DNA of 64,000 nt from Pseudomonas sp. BP8 (GTDB taxonomy: Bacteria; Pseudomonadota; Gammaproteobacteria; Pseudomonadales; Pseudomonadaceae), in the NCBI RefSeq assembly GCF_017875955.1, contig NZ_JAGINK010000001.1, forward strand, positions 191,001 to 255,000, in the 5' to 3' direction. The notes beneath the pieces are model-generated. The model was given only the letters and a program-made list of their open reading frames with translations. It was not told the DNA's origin and made no database searches. Below are positions 19,848-27,539 of the stretch, piece by piece; position 1 is the stretch's first letter, and the number at the start of each line of letters is the position of its first letter. The translations under genes were made by a program, and so were the position numbers.

Positions 19848-20446
19848 CCGGGCAGTGAGCTGGTCGCTTGATTATCTGATAACTGCCCGGCATCTGGGTA
19901 GTTTGCGCTAAGACCATCGGCGACCTTGCCGATCTGCTTTCAGGCCTGTTCACTGAACCGATATCGGTTCACTCAACAGAAAATCCCTATTTCGGTCCGA
20001 ATCGGACGATTTGGTCTGTCTCGGCTTGTAGTCCGACTTTCGGACTTAAAATCCAGAAGTTGGCGAGCTAAGCCGGAGTTATGGCTTAGCCAAAGCGGTA
20101 ATTCCCGCTCAGGCCTTTTACGAGATGGTCGCGAAAGGGCATCAGCTGGGATTTCACCGATCTCCACCGTGTTGATTACTACACAGCGTGTCGATCCCTA
20201 CACGGTGATGTGAGCCGCGATCACATGATGCTTTTCACGCGCTGGAGCGTTCAGAGACCTAATCGTCTCACTGAGACCAAACGGGCTCGCTCAGTGATAT
20301 CACCAGAATCGGTCGAGACGACTAATTTTGGTAGTTTCGCCTCGGTTGATATCCCGAGGTTTTGGGGCATCTTGATGCGCTCAGATCTGAGCACATCTCC
20401 CGGCCTGGCAATGTCCTCAGATTTCAGGGCATCTCCGTCTCGGAGA
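19848..20446. repeat. Array of about seventeen different short palindromes, noncoding
   Basis: Unbroken run of inverted repeats with different sequences. CCGGGCAGT/ACTGCCCGG (19848-19890) encloses TTATCTGATAA (19872-19882). Then TGAACCGATATCGGTTCA (19954-19971); GTCCG-AAT-CGGAC (19995-20007); AGTCCGA-CTT-TCGGACT (20030-20046); GCTAAGCC-N8-GGCTTAGC (20067-20090); AGCGG-N6-CCGCT (20094-20109). CACCGTGT/ACACGGTG (20165-20207) encloses two GTGT-N8-ACAC units. Then ATGTGA-N7-TCACAT (20208-20226); GAGAC-N6-GTCTC-N3-GAGAC (20254-20277); CACTGAG-N14-CTCAGTG (20269-20296); GTGATATCAC (20294-20303); GTCG-AGA-CGAC (20312-20322); CCTCGG-N8-CCGAGG (20340-20359); GCATC-TT-GATGC (20367-20378); GCTCAGATCTGAGC (20379-20392); TCTCCG-TCT-CGGAGA (20432-20446). 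No ORF of note. Also a 36-bp spaced duplication: CTCAGAT (20380, 20416) and CATCTCC (20394, 20430). Confidence 0.85.
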
Positions 20447-20614
20447 CACCTTTTCCCCGGGCCAGCCCGCTCTTAAGGGGTTTTCCTTCCATATGGAGAG
20501 CGCCGATCTTGGCTCGGGAGGGGCGGCTGAGCAAGGGCCTGGTCGGCAGACTGTTTATCGGGGGTGGACAATAATTGCACCCTAGTACTTGCATAACTAG
20601 TCACGGAGATATTG

Positions 20615-20808
20615 ATGACCGAAGAGCAGAAACAGCCTCGCTCAGCGCCAAAGGCTCTACAAGGAGCGTCAGCGCGAAGCTGGATTTCGGCTAACCGCAG
20701 CAGGAAGGGCGTCAGGCGGCGGTAGACAGCAAGCCACTTAAGCCGCAGGGGAGCAAAGACCCCATCAGTTGGGCGATCGGGTGGCTGAACGAGAAGGGCA
20801 AGCAGTAA
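20615..20808 (+). pseudogene. Decayed small gene (two frame breaks)
   Basis: GGAG before the ATG at 20615 opens MTEEQKQPRSA. The next frame continues as QRLYKERQREAGFRLT, a pattern typical of small element-encoded basic proteins, and a third frame ends as KPQGSKDPISWAIGWLNEKGKQ with a stop at 20806. Two single-base indels are needed to join them. Interpretation is by eye. Confidence 0.45.
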
Positions 20809-20896
20809 AGGGTGGGATTTCCCCACATTTGAAGGCGCCAGGCCGGTGCTACCAACACCGACCTGGCTATCACGACGACACTTTGAGGCAGACGTC

Positions 20897-21955
20897 ATGA
20901 AACTTGCACAACGTAACAGTGACCGGCAGCAAGACCAACTGCAAGTAGATGCGGCGAACGACCACATGGAGGGAGGCAACGTGACCCAATTCAAGCACAA
21001 GCAGCCTGGCAAGCTTTCGGATGAGCGCTCAGCTAAGCCGGCAGTTCAACGCACAAAGCGAGCGCGCAAGACGGCAGCTTTTAAGGTTGCATCCATGACT
21101 AGGGATGACCTGAGTTTTACTGCACGCATTCCGAGGAAGGATTTTCCAGATTTGCCGATGCTCGAAAACTGGGCGCCCCTCATAGTCCCTAGACAAATCA
21201 ATCAGTGGGATATCGGCGTTGAGCTTGGCCGCAAGATGGTGGATGAAATTGAAAAACTAGCGGCCTTGAACGAGGAGGAAGCGTACAACGCAATCGGGTT
21301 CGCGTTCTCGAGTCACAACTGGCAGCCAAGTCGTGGCACTGAAATGGGATTCTCCGAAGGCATTGCGAAACTTGCAATGGTGGGCCTGAGACATCTTGCG
21401 GATGGTGGCAAGCCATACGACCCCGCTAACCCTAAGACAGCTCAAACTGAACCGCCCTCAAGCTCATTGGTGAAGAAACAGTGCGCTAAGCGCCCCCTCA
21501 GAGCAAAGCGCAGAGGATTGCGGGCTCATTCGGGCAAGTCAGGGCCTTGGGCGCGCCTGCCGTTCGTTGGCAAGGATCATGGCAAGCTTGAGACCAACTG
21601 GGATGTCCCGATGACTGGGACTTTCCTCGGCGGCGTCGAGGCGGGCAAGTCGATCGCTCACATTTACCTGAAGTACCTCAGAGATGAGCGTGGCAATCAG
21701 TTCTCGCTTAGCTCGTCACTGCTGGGTTCGATGCTCTATTCAATGGCATTGAAGCAGCCGGCGTCGAAGGAGGAGCAGGCCGCGCTCAATGGTCAGCGCG
21801 CTGGCTTCCTGGGCGAGCTGTCGCGCTGGCTTGAACAGGCTGCAGTGCGGCTTGGGCCCGACCTCGATCGGCTGTCTGAGCTGCAGCTCATAGACAACAC
21901 GAACGCATGGCTTGACCCGAACGCCTACTCTCAGGAGTTCAGGGACCTGGGCTGA
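20897..21955 (+). CDS. Hypothetical element protein, C-terminal half paralogous to 37097-37618
   Basis: 352 residues from the ATG at 20897 (GAGGCAG upstream; an in-frame GTG at 20846 is less likely). Roughly residues 1-185 form a domain I do not recognise (with ENWAPLIVPRQINQWDIGVELGRKM split over about 90-115). The remainder, from about residue 205 (GLRAHSGKSGPW), is strongly similar over its whole length to the 173-residue protein at 37097-37618: PMTGTFLGGVEAGKSIAH, GQRAGFLGELSRWLEQAAVRLG and others are shared. So one element carries a stand-alone and a fused copy of the same domain. Function unknown. A strong terminator follows. Confidence 0.75.
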   Translation: MKLAQRNSDRQQDQLQVDAANDHMEGGNVTQFKHKQPGKLSDERSAKPAVQRTKRARKTAAFKVASMTRDDLSFTARIPRKDFPDLPMLENWAPLIVPRQINQWDIGVELGRKMVDEIEKLAALNEEEAYNAIGFAFSSHNWQPSRGTEMGFSEGIAKLAMVGLRHLADGGKPYDPANPKTAQTEPPSSSLVKKQCAKRPLRAKRRGLRAHSGKSGPWARLPFVGKDHGKLETNWDVPMTGTFLGGVEAGKSIAHIYLKYLRDERGNQFSLSSSLLGSMLYSMALKQPASKEEQAALNGQRAGFLGELSRWLEQAAVRLGPDLDRLSELQLIDNTNAWLDPNAYSQEFRDLG

Positions 21956-22293
21956 TATTCCAGCTGAGCAAATTGAGGTCTATGTGGGCACTACCCTGAT
22001 CGGGGGTGGTGCCCTTTTCGTTGCCTTATGATCCTGAATTGCTCGATCAGGCATAAGGTGATGCGGGATTCACCGCGCGCCCTGATTACTCGCTTTTGAG
22101 GGAAACGTGATCAACACACACCCTCCAAGTAACACACGACGACTGCACGCCGAGGGTGGCGCCTTGCTGTCCTTTACGCTGCTGAGCTGAGCGAATGCAT
22201 GCTCCCATGATTTCATGGCAAACCTCGTTGATTGGCGCGTGTTTGCAGCTGCGCTTACTTTTCTTTGATATCCATTGATATCAACATTACGGC
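21956..22293. other. Intergenic region, 338 bp
   Basis: Beyond the terminator it contains an imperfect hairpin (CTTATG-AT-CCTGA ... TCAGG-CATAAG, about 22025-22057) and the start of a 10-bp repeat array (22265 onward). A 75-codon reverse ORF here is not convincing. Confidence 0.5.
21987..22018 (+). terminator. Rho-independent terminator
   Basis: GGGCACTACCC pairs with GGGTGGTGCCC, followed by TTTT, about 30 bp after the 352-aa gene. Confidence 0.8.
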
Positions 22294-22342
22294 TCATTGA
22301 TACCCTTTGATTTCCATTGATGAACCTTGAAAACCATTGATA
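22265..22342. repeat. 10-bp phased repeat array (TTGATATCCA-like)
   Basis: Successive decamers TTGATATCCA, TTGATATCAA, then after a 12-bp gap TTGATACCCT, TTGATTTCCA, TTGATGAACC, TTGAAAACCA, TTGATATCAA. The word CCATTGATATCAACAT occurs twice (22272 and 22333). The array overlaps the 3' end of the gene at 22294-23298. Confidence 0.8.
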
Positions 22343-23298
22343 TCAACATCATCGCTCAGCCCAAGCATCATGTTCATGCCTTGCACAAAGCGCTCCGTCA
22401 GACCTTGCTCGCTTGCGTACCATACTGTGGTCTTTGCCGTCTTCGGGCGATAGACCAATCTGAAGACACCAATCAATGTCGGTGCATTCAGATCTCTTAA
22501 TGCAATCCCCACCAATGGGTGGTAGATCTCAATTTTTCTAGCGAAGCCTGCTCCACCATTCAAGTCGAAGAAGGGAACCAAACCATAGGTGGCTTCTTCT
22601 GTGTCGGCATTCATCGGGTACAGGATCTCAGACTCGTGGTCTTCTGATTCGGTCATGTAGCGCCCCTCCTCGATCAGGCCCATCGAGTGAAGAGGAGTCA
22701 GAACTATCCATCCCCCTTTGTTCCCGTCATCGTCTTCCTGGCCATTGCATTCAGCCAGCACCCCTACGGCGCTACAGCTTGTAGTCTCATGCTTGAAGCC
22801 GTATACGACGAAAGCACCCACAGGGCATATCTTTTCGCGGGAATAAACTGATCTGACCAATGTCCGGGGCAGTCCTCCATCGGCAGTTAAATCCTGAGCA
22901 CCGTACAACTGGATGAACTTGCGGAACAGGAAGGCATCCCCTCTCTCACGCAGCCTCCGCACCGGTGGCACCTCATTTCCGGCGCCGTCTACGATTTCAT
23001 TGGGTAGCCAGATGAAGCCATCAGTATCTTTCGGCTTAGAAAGCTTATAGCGAGGCATTTTCCCTGCCTTGAGCTGCGTGACGATCTTCGCTTCGATCAG
23101 TGCTTGAATTGCCTCCTTCGCCCTCCGCCAAGCCATACCGGTGTTGTCGAAGATAGCCTGTGCGCTCCAGGACGTAGTTGCCTGGTCTTTGAGTGTTCCG
23201 CGGGCCATGACCAAAAGCGCTACCGCTGGGCGCAGCCCGAGGTCGCATGCTCTCTCAAACTCCGCCGCGCCAACCGCAAAAAAGTTTCCCTGGCTCAT
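22294..23298 (-). CDS. Hypothetical protein with N-terminal winged-helix-like region
   Basis: 334 residues. GAGGG lies close before the ATG. The N-terminal 90 residues look like a winged helix (SWSAQAIFDNTGMAWRRAKEAIQALIEAKIV) ending in basic PRYKLSKPKD. The rest is mixed alpha/beta with no catalytic motif I recognise. The C-terminus (VDINGFQGSSMEIKGYQ) is encoded by the decamer repeat array. The pairing of a DNA-binding-looking protein with an iteron-like array next to it would fit a replication or partition initiator, but that is inference. Confidence 0.65.
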   Translation of the reverse strand: MSQGNFFAVGAAEFERACDLGLRPAVALLVMARGTLKDQATTSWSAQAIFDNTGMAWRRAKEAIQALIEAKIVTQLKAGKMPRYKLSKPKDTDGFIWLPNEIVDGAGNEVPPVRRLRERGDAFLFRKFIQLYGAQDLTADGGLPRTLVRSVYSREKICPVGAFVVYGFKHETTSCSAVGVLAECNGQEDDDGNKGGWIVLTPLHSMGLIEEGRYMTESEDHESEILYPMNADTEEATYGLVPFFDLNGGAGFARKIEIYHPLVGIALRDLNAPTLIGVFRLVYRPKTAKTTVWYASEQGLTERFVQGMNMMLGLSDDVDINGFQGSSMEIKGYQ

Positions 23299-23461
23299 TC
23301 ATCCCTCGATCATTGGGTGTACTGACATGGGCAAAATGCCATATCACACCTTTGATTGGTATATAACCGCCGAACATCAAGGCAGAAGAAGGCGGCTTTT
23401 CGCTGGATACCACGGTGGATATCTCGGGGGCCGTGGAGGCCGGCCAGCCTAATCTCCAAGT
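23299..23461. promoter_or_regulatory. Upstream region of the winged-helix gene with phased repeat
   Basis: GGATACC (23405-23411) and GGATATC (23417-23423) lie 12 bp apart, the same word and spacing as GGATACCG at 25925/25937. GGCA-AAA-TGCC lies near 23330-23342. No gene. Confidence 0.45.
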
Positions 23462-23677
23462 CTACCTGACGCTTGCTGCCACCAGTTCCGCGATGCCTTG
23501 TCGCACAGCATCGATATTGCCATCCATACTGGCCAGCGCGCCATTGACGTTCCCCACTACCGCATCCGATCCGCGCTCGCCAACCCACTTAGCCAGCTCC
23601 TCCACTGAAGCCCGCAGTGCGTCCTGGTTGTGACTGAGGCGTTCAAGCACCTCAGCCACGGTCTGTAGCTCTTTCAT
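23462..23677 (-). CDS. Small coiled-coil hypothetical protein
   Basis: 71 residues from the ATG at 23675-23677 (CGGAG eight bases upstream; a longer in-frame start lacks a ribosome site). Heptad-like helices throughout (TVAEVLERLSHNQDALRASVEELAKWV and DGNIDAVRQGIAELV, given in part), as in small phage-encoded helical proteins. Function unknown. Confidence 0.6.
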   Translation of the reverse strand: MKELQTVAEVLERLSHNQDALRASVEELAKWVGERGSDAVVGNVNGALASMDGNIDAVRQGIAELVAASVR

Positions 23678-24817
23678 CCATGTATCTCCGTTAGGTAATT
23701 GAGGAACCATAGTCGGTCCGCAGTGACAGGCAAACGGATTGGAAGCCTCCCTCTAGGGGACACCTTCGCCGATAGGGGTGGGGATCTTCACCACCCTAGC
23801 CGTTATGGTTGCCCTTGTTCCCGCTCCCACAGCGTGCGTCCACCGACCGACGTCGGAGCACTGTGGTCGCTCCCTCGGCATACTCGGCATGTCAGGTTTT
23901 GTCAGGTTCTGGCCCACCCGGTCTCTCTTGACGAGCAAGCCCGGAAACTGTTGACGCCCTCCGCTCCCACAGGTCGGCCAGAATCAGCGCCAGCCCTTGT
24001 ACAGCAAGGGTTACAGACGTTCGTGCTCAAGCGCCAGTGGCCCAATCCGTCAAGACCCTGTCAAGAATTCCGTCAAGACCTGTCAAGAATCTTGTTATTC
24101 ATCTGCAATTTTGGACGGGTACCCGGCGGTCGATGGTGGCCAGCCTCCGCGCATCCGGTAAATCACCGTTCCCACGGCATTCCGTCTGCTGGTGCTCGCG
24201 CGGACCAGTCCAGGGCTGCCCAGCAGTCGGGCTTCGGCATGAGACGGGAGTGCCCGCGTCAGCTCATCACGCACAGGTCCAGCCCAAGCCCGGCAATTGA
24301 TCCAGTGAAATGGGCATCCGATCACCGTCTATTGCGGTCTAGTGCTGGTCTAGTTTCTCCTCGGTCGCTTTGGACGACGGTATGACAGGCGAGCGCCACC
24401 ACCAGGCGCGCAGCTCAGCATTCACGCGCCACAGAGTCGGAGCAGCCGCGCAGCGCCCACACTGATCCGTCCATAGCTGTCCAAAATCCACGCTCGCAAA
24501 TCCTTGACGATGTGACTGTTCAATTTCACTCGCAGGCGGCTTCCGGTGTGGGCTAGGGCCTCCTTGATACTCCCCCATTCCGTCAGGGGTCTGTCAGGGG
24601 TATGAGACGGCCACATACTCGTCTTTGAGGGCCTCCCGCGCCCTATGTACCTCAGATGCCCGCCTGGCGCCGATTACGTCTCATGCCTGTCTCACATCCG
24701 GTAAAAGCTAAACAGGCGAACACTCCGCACAAAAAAACAACTAACGCATGAAATGCGTGTTTTATGCGCAAAATATGAATATCATGCATGCGTACTCTTT
24801 TTTTGGGAGATAGATAC
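23678..24817. repeat. Noncoding region rich in helically phased direct-repeat pairs (left bank)
   Basis: 1.14 kb without a credible gene. Tandem words: CTCGGCAT at 23874/23883; GTCAGGTT at 23891/23901; GTCAAGA at 24049/24060/24072/24082; GTCTA at 24327/24337/24348; GTCCA at 24469/24479; GTCAGGGGT at 24582/24593; GTCTCA at 24678/24689. Spacings are 9-12 bp. Palindromes CCGACGTCGG (23847), CCCTTG-TACAG-CAAGGG (23994), CGGGTACCCG (24116) and ACGCAT-GAA-ATGCGT (24744-24758) lie between them. A 228-codon ORF crossing it is rejected. Confidence 0.75.
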
Positions 24818-25489
24818 ATGGCATTTAGAGCAGACGAAGCGGCACGCCTTCGGCATGAAGAAGCGTCGAGATATCTCGTATCCAGGGAGATATGCGCAGA
24901 CCCTTACGAAGCAGCGCGTAGCAGGGAGAAACTGGCGGAGATCATTGATGAGTTAGGTCCGGTCATTGACGAATACCCCTCGTGGCATCCCTTGGTGTCC
25001 AACCACGATCCATCCGATCGCCTATGGGCCAGGCGGCCAAGCGATCGGTGCGGTTATGCTGGGCTTGATCACAATGTCTATTTGGCTAACGGTTTCATCA
25101 CTTGCCCGTACCGGGAGCCTCAGAAAGTCATTGATGCCGTGAACAGGCTGCCGCAACACCAAGCAGCTCTGATCCGAGCTGAACGACTTGACGTTCAGTT
25201 CTACCAGCCTAGCGCCCACCCAGTACTTATCAGGTGCGACTGGGGCATAGACCTTGAGAGCGGCATGATTCCGTTGGCGGTTGCCATGCCACTGTTTCTG
25301 GAGAAAGAAGTCCCTACGTGGAGATCTTCGCAGGTGGCAGAAACTTGGGAGACGATGCGCCCGTACATCTTAGGCTCACCATATGGACGCAGATCATCGC
25401 TTTTCGTAGGTCAGGAAACCGGCCAAGCGATGAAGAAGGTATGGGAAGCTCTCATCAACTCAGGAATGTTTGGGCCAATCTACCAATGA
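24818..25489 (+). CDS. Hypothetical element protein
   Basis: 223 residues from the ATG at 24818; GGGAGA lies nine bases upstream. An N-terminal acidic/basic helical segment (DEAARLRHEEASRYLVSREI) is followed by a soluble alpha/beta part with aromatic residues; no motif recognised. It is the only credible gene inside the 2.8-kb repeat-rich stretch. The palindrome ACGCAT-GAA-ATGCGT and repeated ATGC words (24744-24792) directly upstream could be its operator. Lower GC and unusual codons compared with the core genes suggest transfer. Confidence 0.6.
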   Translation: MAFRADEAARLRHEEASRYLVSREICADPYEAARSREKLAEIIDELGPVIDEYPSWHPLVSNHDPSDRLWARRPSDRCGYAGLDHNVYLANGFITCPYREPQKVIDAVNRLPQHQAALIRAERLDVQFYQPSAHPVLIRCDWGIDLESGMIPLAVAMPLFLEKEVPTWRSSQVAETWETMRPYILGSPYGRRSSLFVGQETGQAMKKVWEALINSGMFGPIYQ

Positions 25490-26490
25490 TCCACAGCCAG
25501 GTTAGCCTCATGAGGGGCAGACCTGGTGTTCGATCCAGCTGCTCACGCTGGCCACTCATACTCACTGGAACCTAAGAAAACCTGAGACCGGACCGGCGCG
25601 CACTGGGCGATGAGCATTGTGGTTTTCATGTGGTCATTCACTGCGGCTTGGTGGTCACCGGAAGCCTGCATTACCATGGAAACCACAGTGGAAACTCACG
25701 CCTGGAAACCATAACTTTTGATAACAGGCAGGCCGTCCAGGTTCGCGCATACGCGGTTGCGAACCTAGCGTGCGAACTAGCCCGGTACGCACACCAGAAT
25801 GCGTGCCACCGGCGCGTACCTAGCCGCGCACTTCGGAAGGATCGCGCACTGCGACTGCGTGACGATCGTGCGTGAAGCGCTGCGCGAACTAGGCCAGGTA
25901 TCCAGCATGATTAGCCCAAACCCTGGATACCGGTGCGGATACCGAGGCCGAACTGGATTGGTCCGAGACGGTGCTACACAGCTGCAGTACCGGCAAATTC
26001 ACCAAAACCGTAATAGACTCGGGACACTTTCAGGCTTGAAATGACAACGTCCTGACCCCGGTACAAAAATAGTCCTGACCCTGGTACGGGTTCGGTTTAC
26101 CTGAATGGTGGCGTAGCCGTGGCTTTGACGCGGCACGCAATTGCATTCCTGTGGCACAACAATGGACTGAAAGTGCGAAGCTCATCTCGTCGGCATCAGC
26201 AAGGTCCAATCCGCGCTAATTCCGTGGCACAAGAACGCCATTTCATCACCACATCATAGCGCCATGTTCAGCACTAGCGGCCTGTCAAAACCTGTCATGA
26301 AATCCACCTCGACGACTGGACCGCATGTTGACAAATGTTGACATCGGAGCGGGCGTTAGCGGGCCGGCCTGTTAGCAAAAGTTAGTATTTGCCCTGGTTG
26401 ATCGGCCCAGTTCTTTGTTAACAATTGTCAAGGTTCGACCGCCTGGCGAGAGAGGTGGTTGTGATGCTGCCGGGCAGGAGCGATACGGTA
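25490..26490. repeat. Noncoding region with phased direct repeats (right part of the bank)
   Basis: 1.0 kb with no credible gene. Repeats: AACCT at 25569/25579; GTGGTCA at 25630/25651; TGGAAAC at 25677/25689/25703; GCGAAC(C)TAG-like at 25759/25772/25814/25884; GGTATCCAG/CTGGATACC inverted at 25897/25923; GGATACCG at 25925/25937; GTCCTGACCC(C/T)GGTAC at 26049/26072; GTGGCACAA at 26151/26224; CCTGTCA at 26281/26291; ATGTTGACA at 26325/26335; GTTAG at 26355/26371/26381; palindrome TTGTTAACAA at 26415. Confidence 0.75.
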
Positions 26491-27105
26491 TCAGGCAGCA
26501 GTGTCGCGAATGCGCAGTACAGTGGTTGTCGAGCAGTTCGCATGCCTGGCAGTGGCTCGGATACCTAGCCCGGCGCCGAGAAGCTCCTTCACGCGCTTGT
26601 GAAGCTCCTCGTCCACAGGCCGGCCTTGGTATTTGCCTTCGGCTTTTGCCTTCTGAATCCCCTGAGCCTGGCGCTCGCGGCGCTGCTCGTAATCCTTCCG
26701 GGCGATGGCGGCCATCATTTCGACCAGCATCGAGTTGATCGCGGACAGCATGCGGTCGGTGAACTCGTCGCCCCTAGTGTCGCGCATACCCTGGTGGCTG
26801 GTGGGCAGGTCCAACGCCACGATGCGAAGGCCCTTGGCGTCGATCGCACTCTTGAGCTTCGCCCAGTCGTCGGCCGGCAGCCGGGACAGGCGGTCAATTG
26901 ATTCGACAAGCAGCACGTCACCCTTCCGAGCATCCTTGAGCAGGCGCAGCAGTTCCGGCCGATCTGCAGCGGCACCGCTGGCATTCTCCAAGTATTCGCA
27001 GGCAATGACCTTGTTGTGGTCGCTGGCAAACTTTTCCAATGAGGTCCGGGCGCGGCCGGCGTCTTGCTCGTCGGTGGATGCTCGAAGGTAGGCGCGGATG
27101 AACAT
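26491..27105 (-). CDS. Serine recombinase (resolvase/invertase family)
   Basis: 204 residues, the usual length of small serine recombinases. The catalytic serine is Ser10 in YLRASTDEQ with Arg8 beside it. The downstream catalytic-domain marks ESIDRLSRLPADDW and the long E-helix region are present, and a C-terminal helix-turn-helix (GLGIRATARHANCSTTTVLRI) binds DNA. It may resolve dimers or invert a segment. A nested palindrome (27104-27153) covering its start is a natural candidate for its own crossover or operator site. Confidence 0.9.
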   Translation of the reverse strand: MFIRAYLRASTDEQDAGRARTSLEKFASDHNKVIACEYLENASGAAADRPELLRLLKDARKGDVLLVESIDRLSRLPADDWAKLKSAIDAKGLRIVALDLPTSHQGMRDTRGDEFTDRMLSAINSMLVEMMAAIARKDYEQRRERQAQGIQKAKAEGKYQGRPVDEELHKRVKELLGAGLGIRATARHANCSTTTVLRIRDTAA

Positions 27106-27153
27106 AGTGCAACCTGTATCAGTTAGGGTGTTGTCCTAACACTGTTGCACTAT
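27104..27153. promoter_or_regulatory. Nested palindrome at the recombinase start
   Basis: ATAGTGCAAC (27104-27113) and GTTGCACTAT (27144-27153) flank an inner pair GTTAGG (27122-27127) / CCTAAC (27135-27140). The outer arm overlaps the recombinase start codon. Confidence 0.75.
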
Positions 27154-27233
27154 GGGTGTTACTAATCAAGTAAAACCGCGTATTCCTAGGTATTTTTTCC
27201 GTATCCGCAGAGGCATACCCGGCTGCTACTCCC

Positions 27234-27539
27234 TTAGCTAGCCATGGGGTTCATGCGCATCCAGCCATTCGGCCCCCACATATTGCGGGCGGTACGTAGG
27301 CACCGCTCCTTGTAGTGCTCCTCGTACCGCCTGACCTTCATGGCCAGATCGGCGCCGACCGGGCCGTTGTGATTGACCATCGCCATGGTGCGTCCGATCA
27401 TGATGCCAGCAACCTCAAAGCGGTCCCTGATCTCATTCATGGGTGCGTCATGGTCACCTGGCTTTACCGCGATCTGCTTCATGAATAGCTCGATGACGGC
27501 CTTCTCCATCAAGGCCGCGTCCCACTTGACCTCATTCAT
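27234..27539 (-). CDS. Small phage-type protein downstream of the tape-measure gene
   Basis: 101 residues, mixed charge, helical, with a C-terminal tail rich in Trp/Met/Asn (WGPNGWMRMNP). Its ATG directly abuts the stop of the tape-measure gene, so it is co-translated. In tailed phages a small gene often follows the tape measure; no family recognised. Confidence 0.65.
   Translation of the reverse strand: MNEVKWDAALMEKAVIELFMKQIAVKPGDHDAPMNEIRDRFEVAGIMIGRTMAMVNHNGPVGADLAMKVRRYEEHYKERCLRTARNMWGPNGWMRMNPMAS

Noticed and set aside
22070..22297. 75-codon reverse ORF beginning in the decamer array
   Set aside because: Its start resembles the neighbouring protein's C-terminus only because of the DNA repeats; the rest has no coding look.
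23699..24385. 228-codon + frame through the repeat bank
   Set aside because: No ribosome site, amino-acid composition not protein-like, and it runs through repeated motifs whose spacing ignores codons.
23874..26390. CRISPR array
   Set aside because: Repeats are 5-16 bp, change from pair to pair and have no constant spacer; no cas genes in the window.
26491..27105. Invertible segment controlled by the serine recombinase
   Set aside because: No second inverted copy of the 27104-27153 site or other long inverted pair was found nearby.
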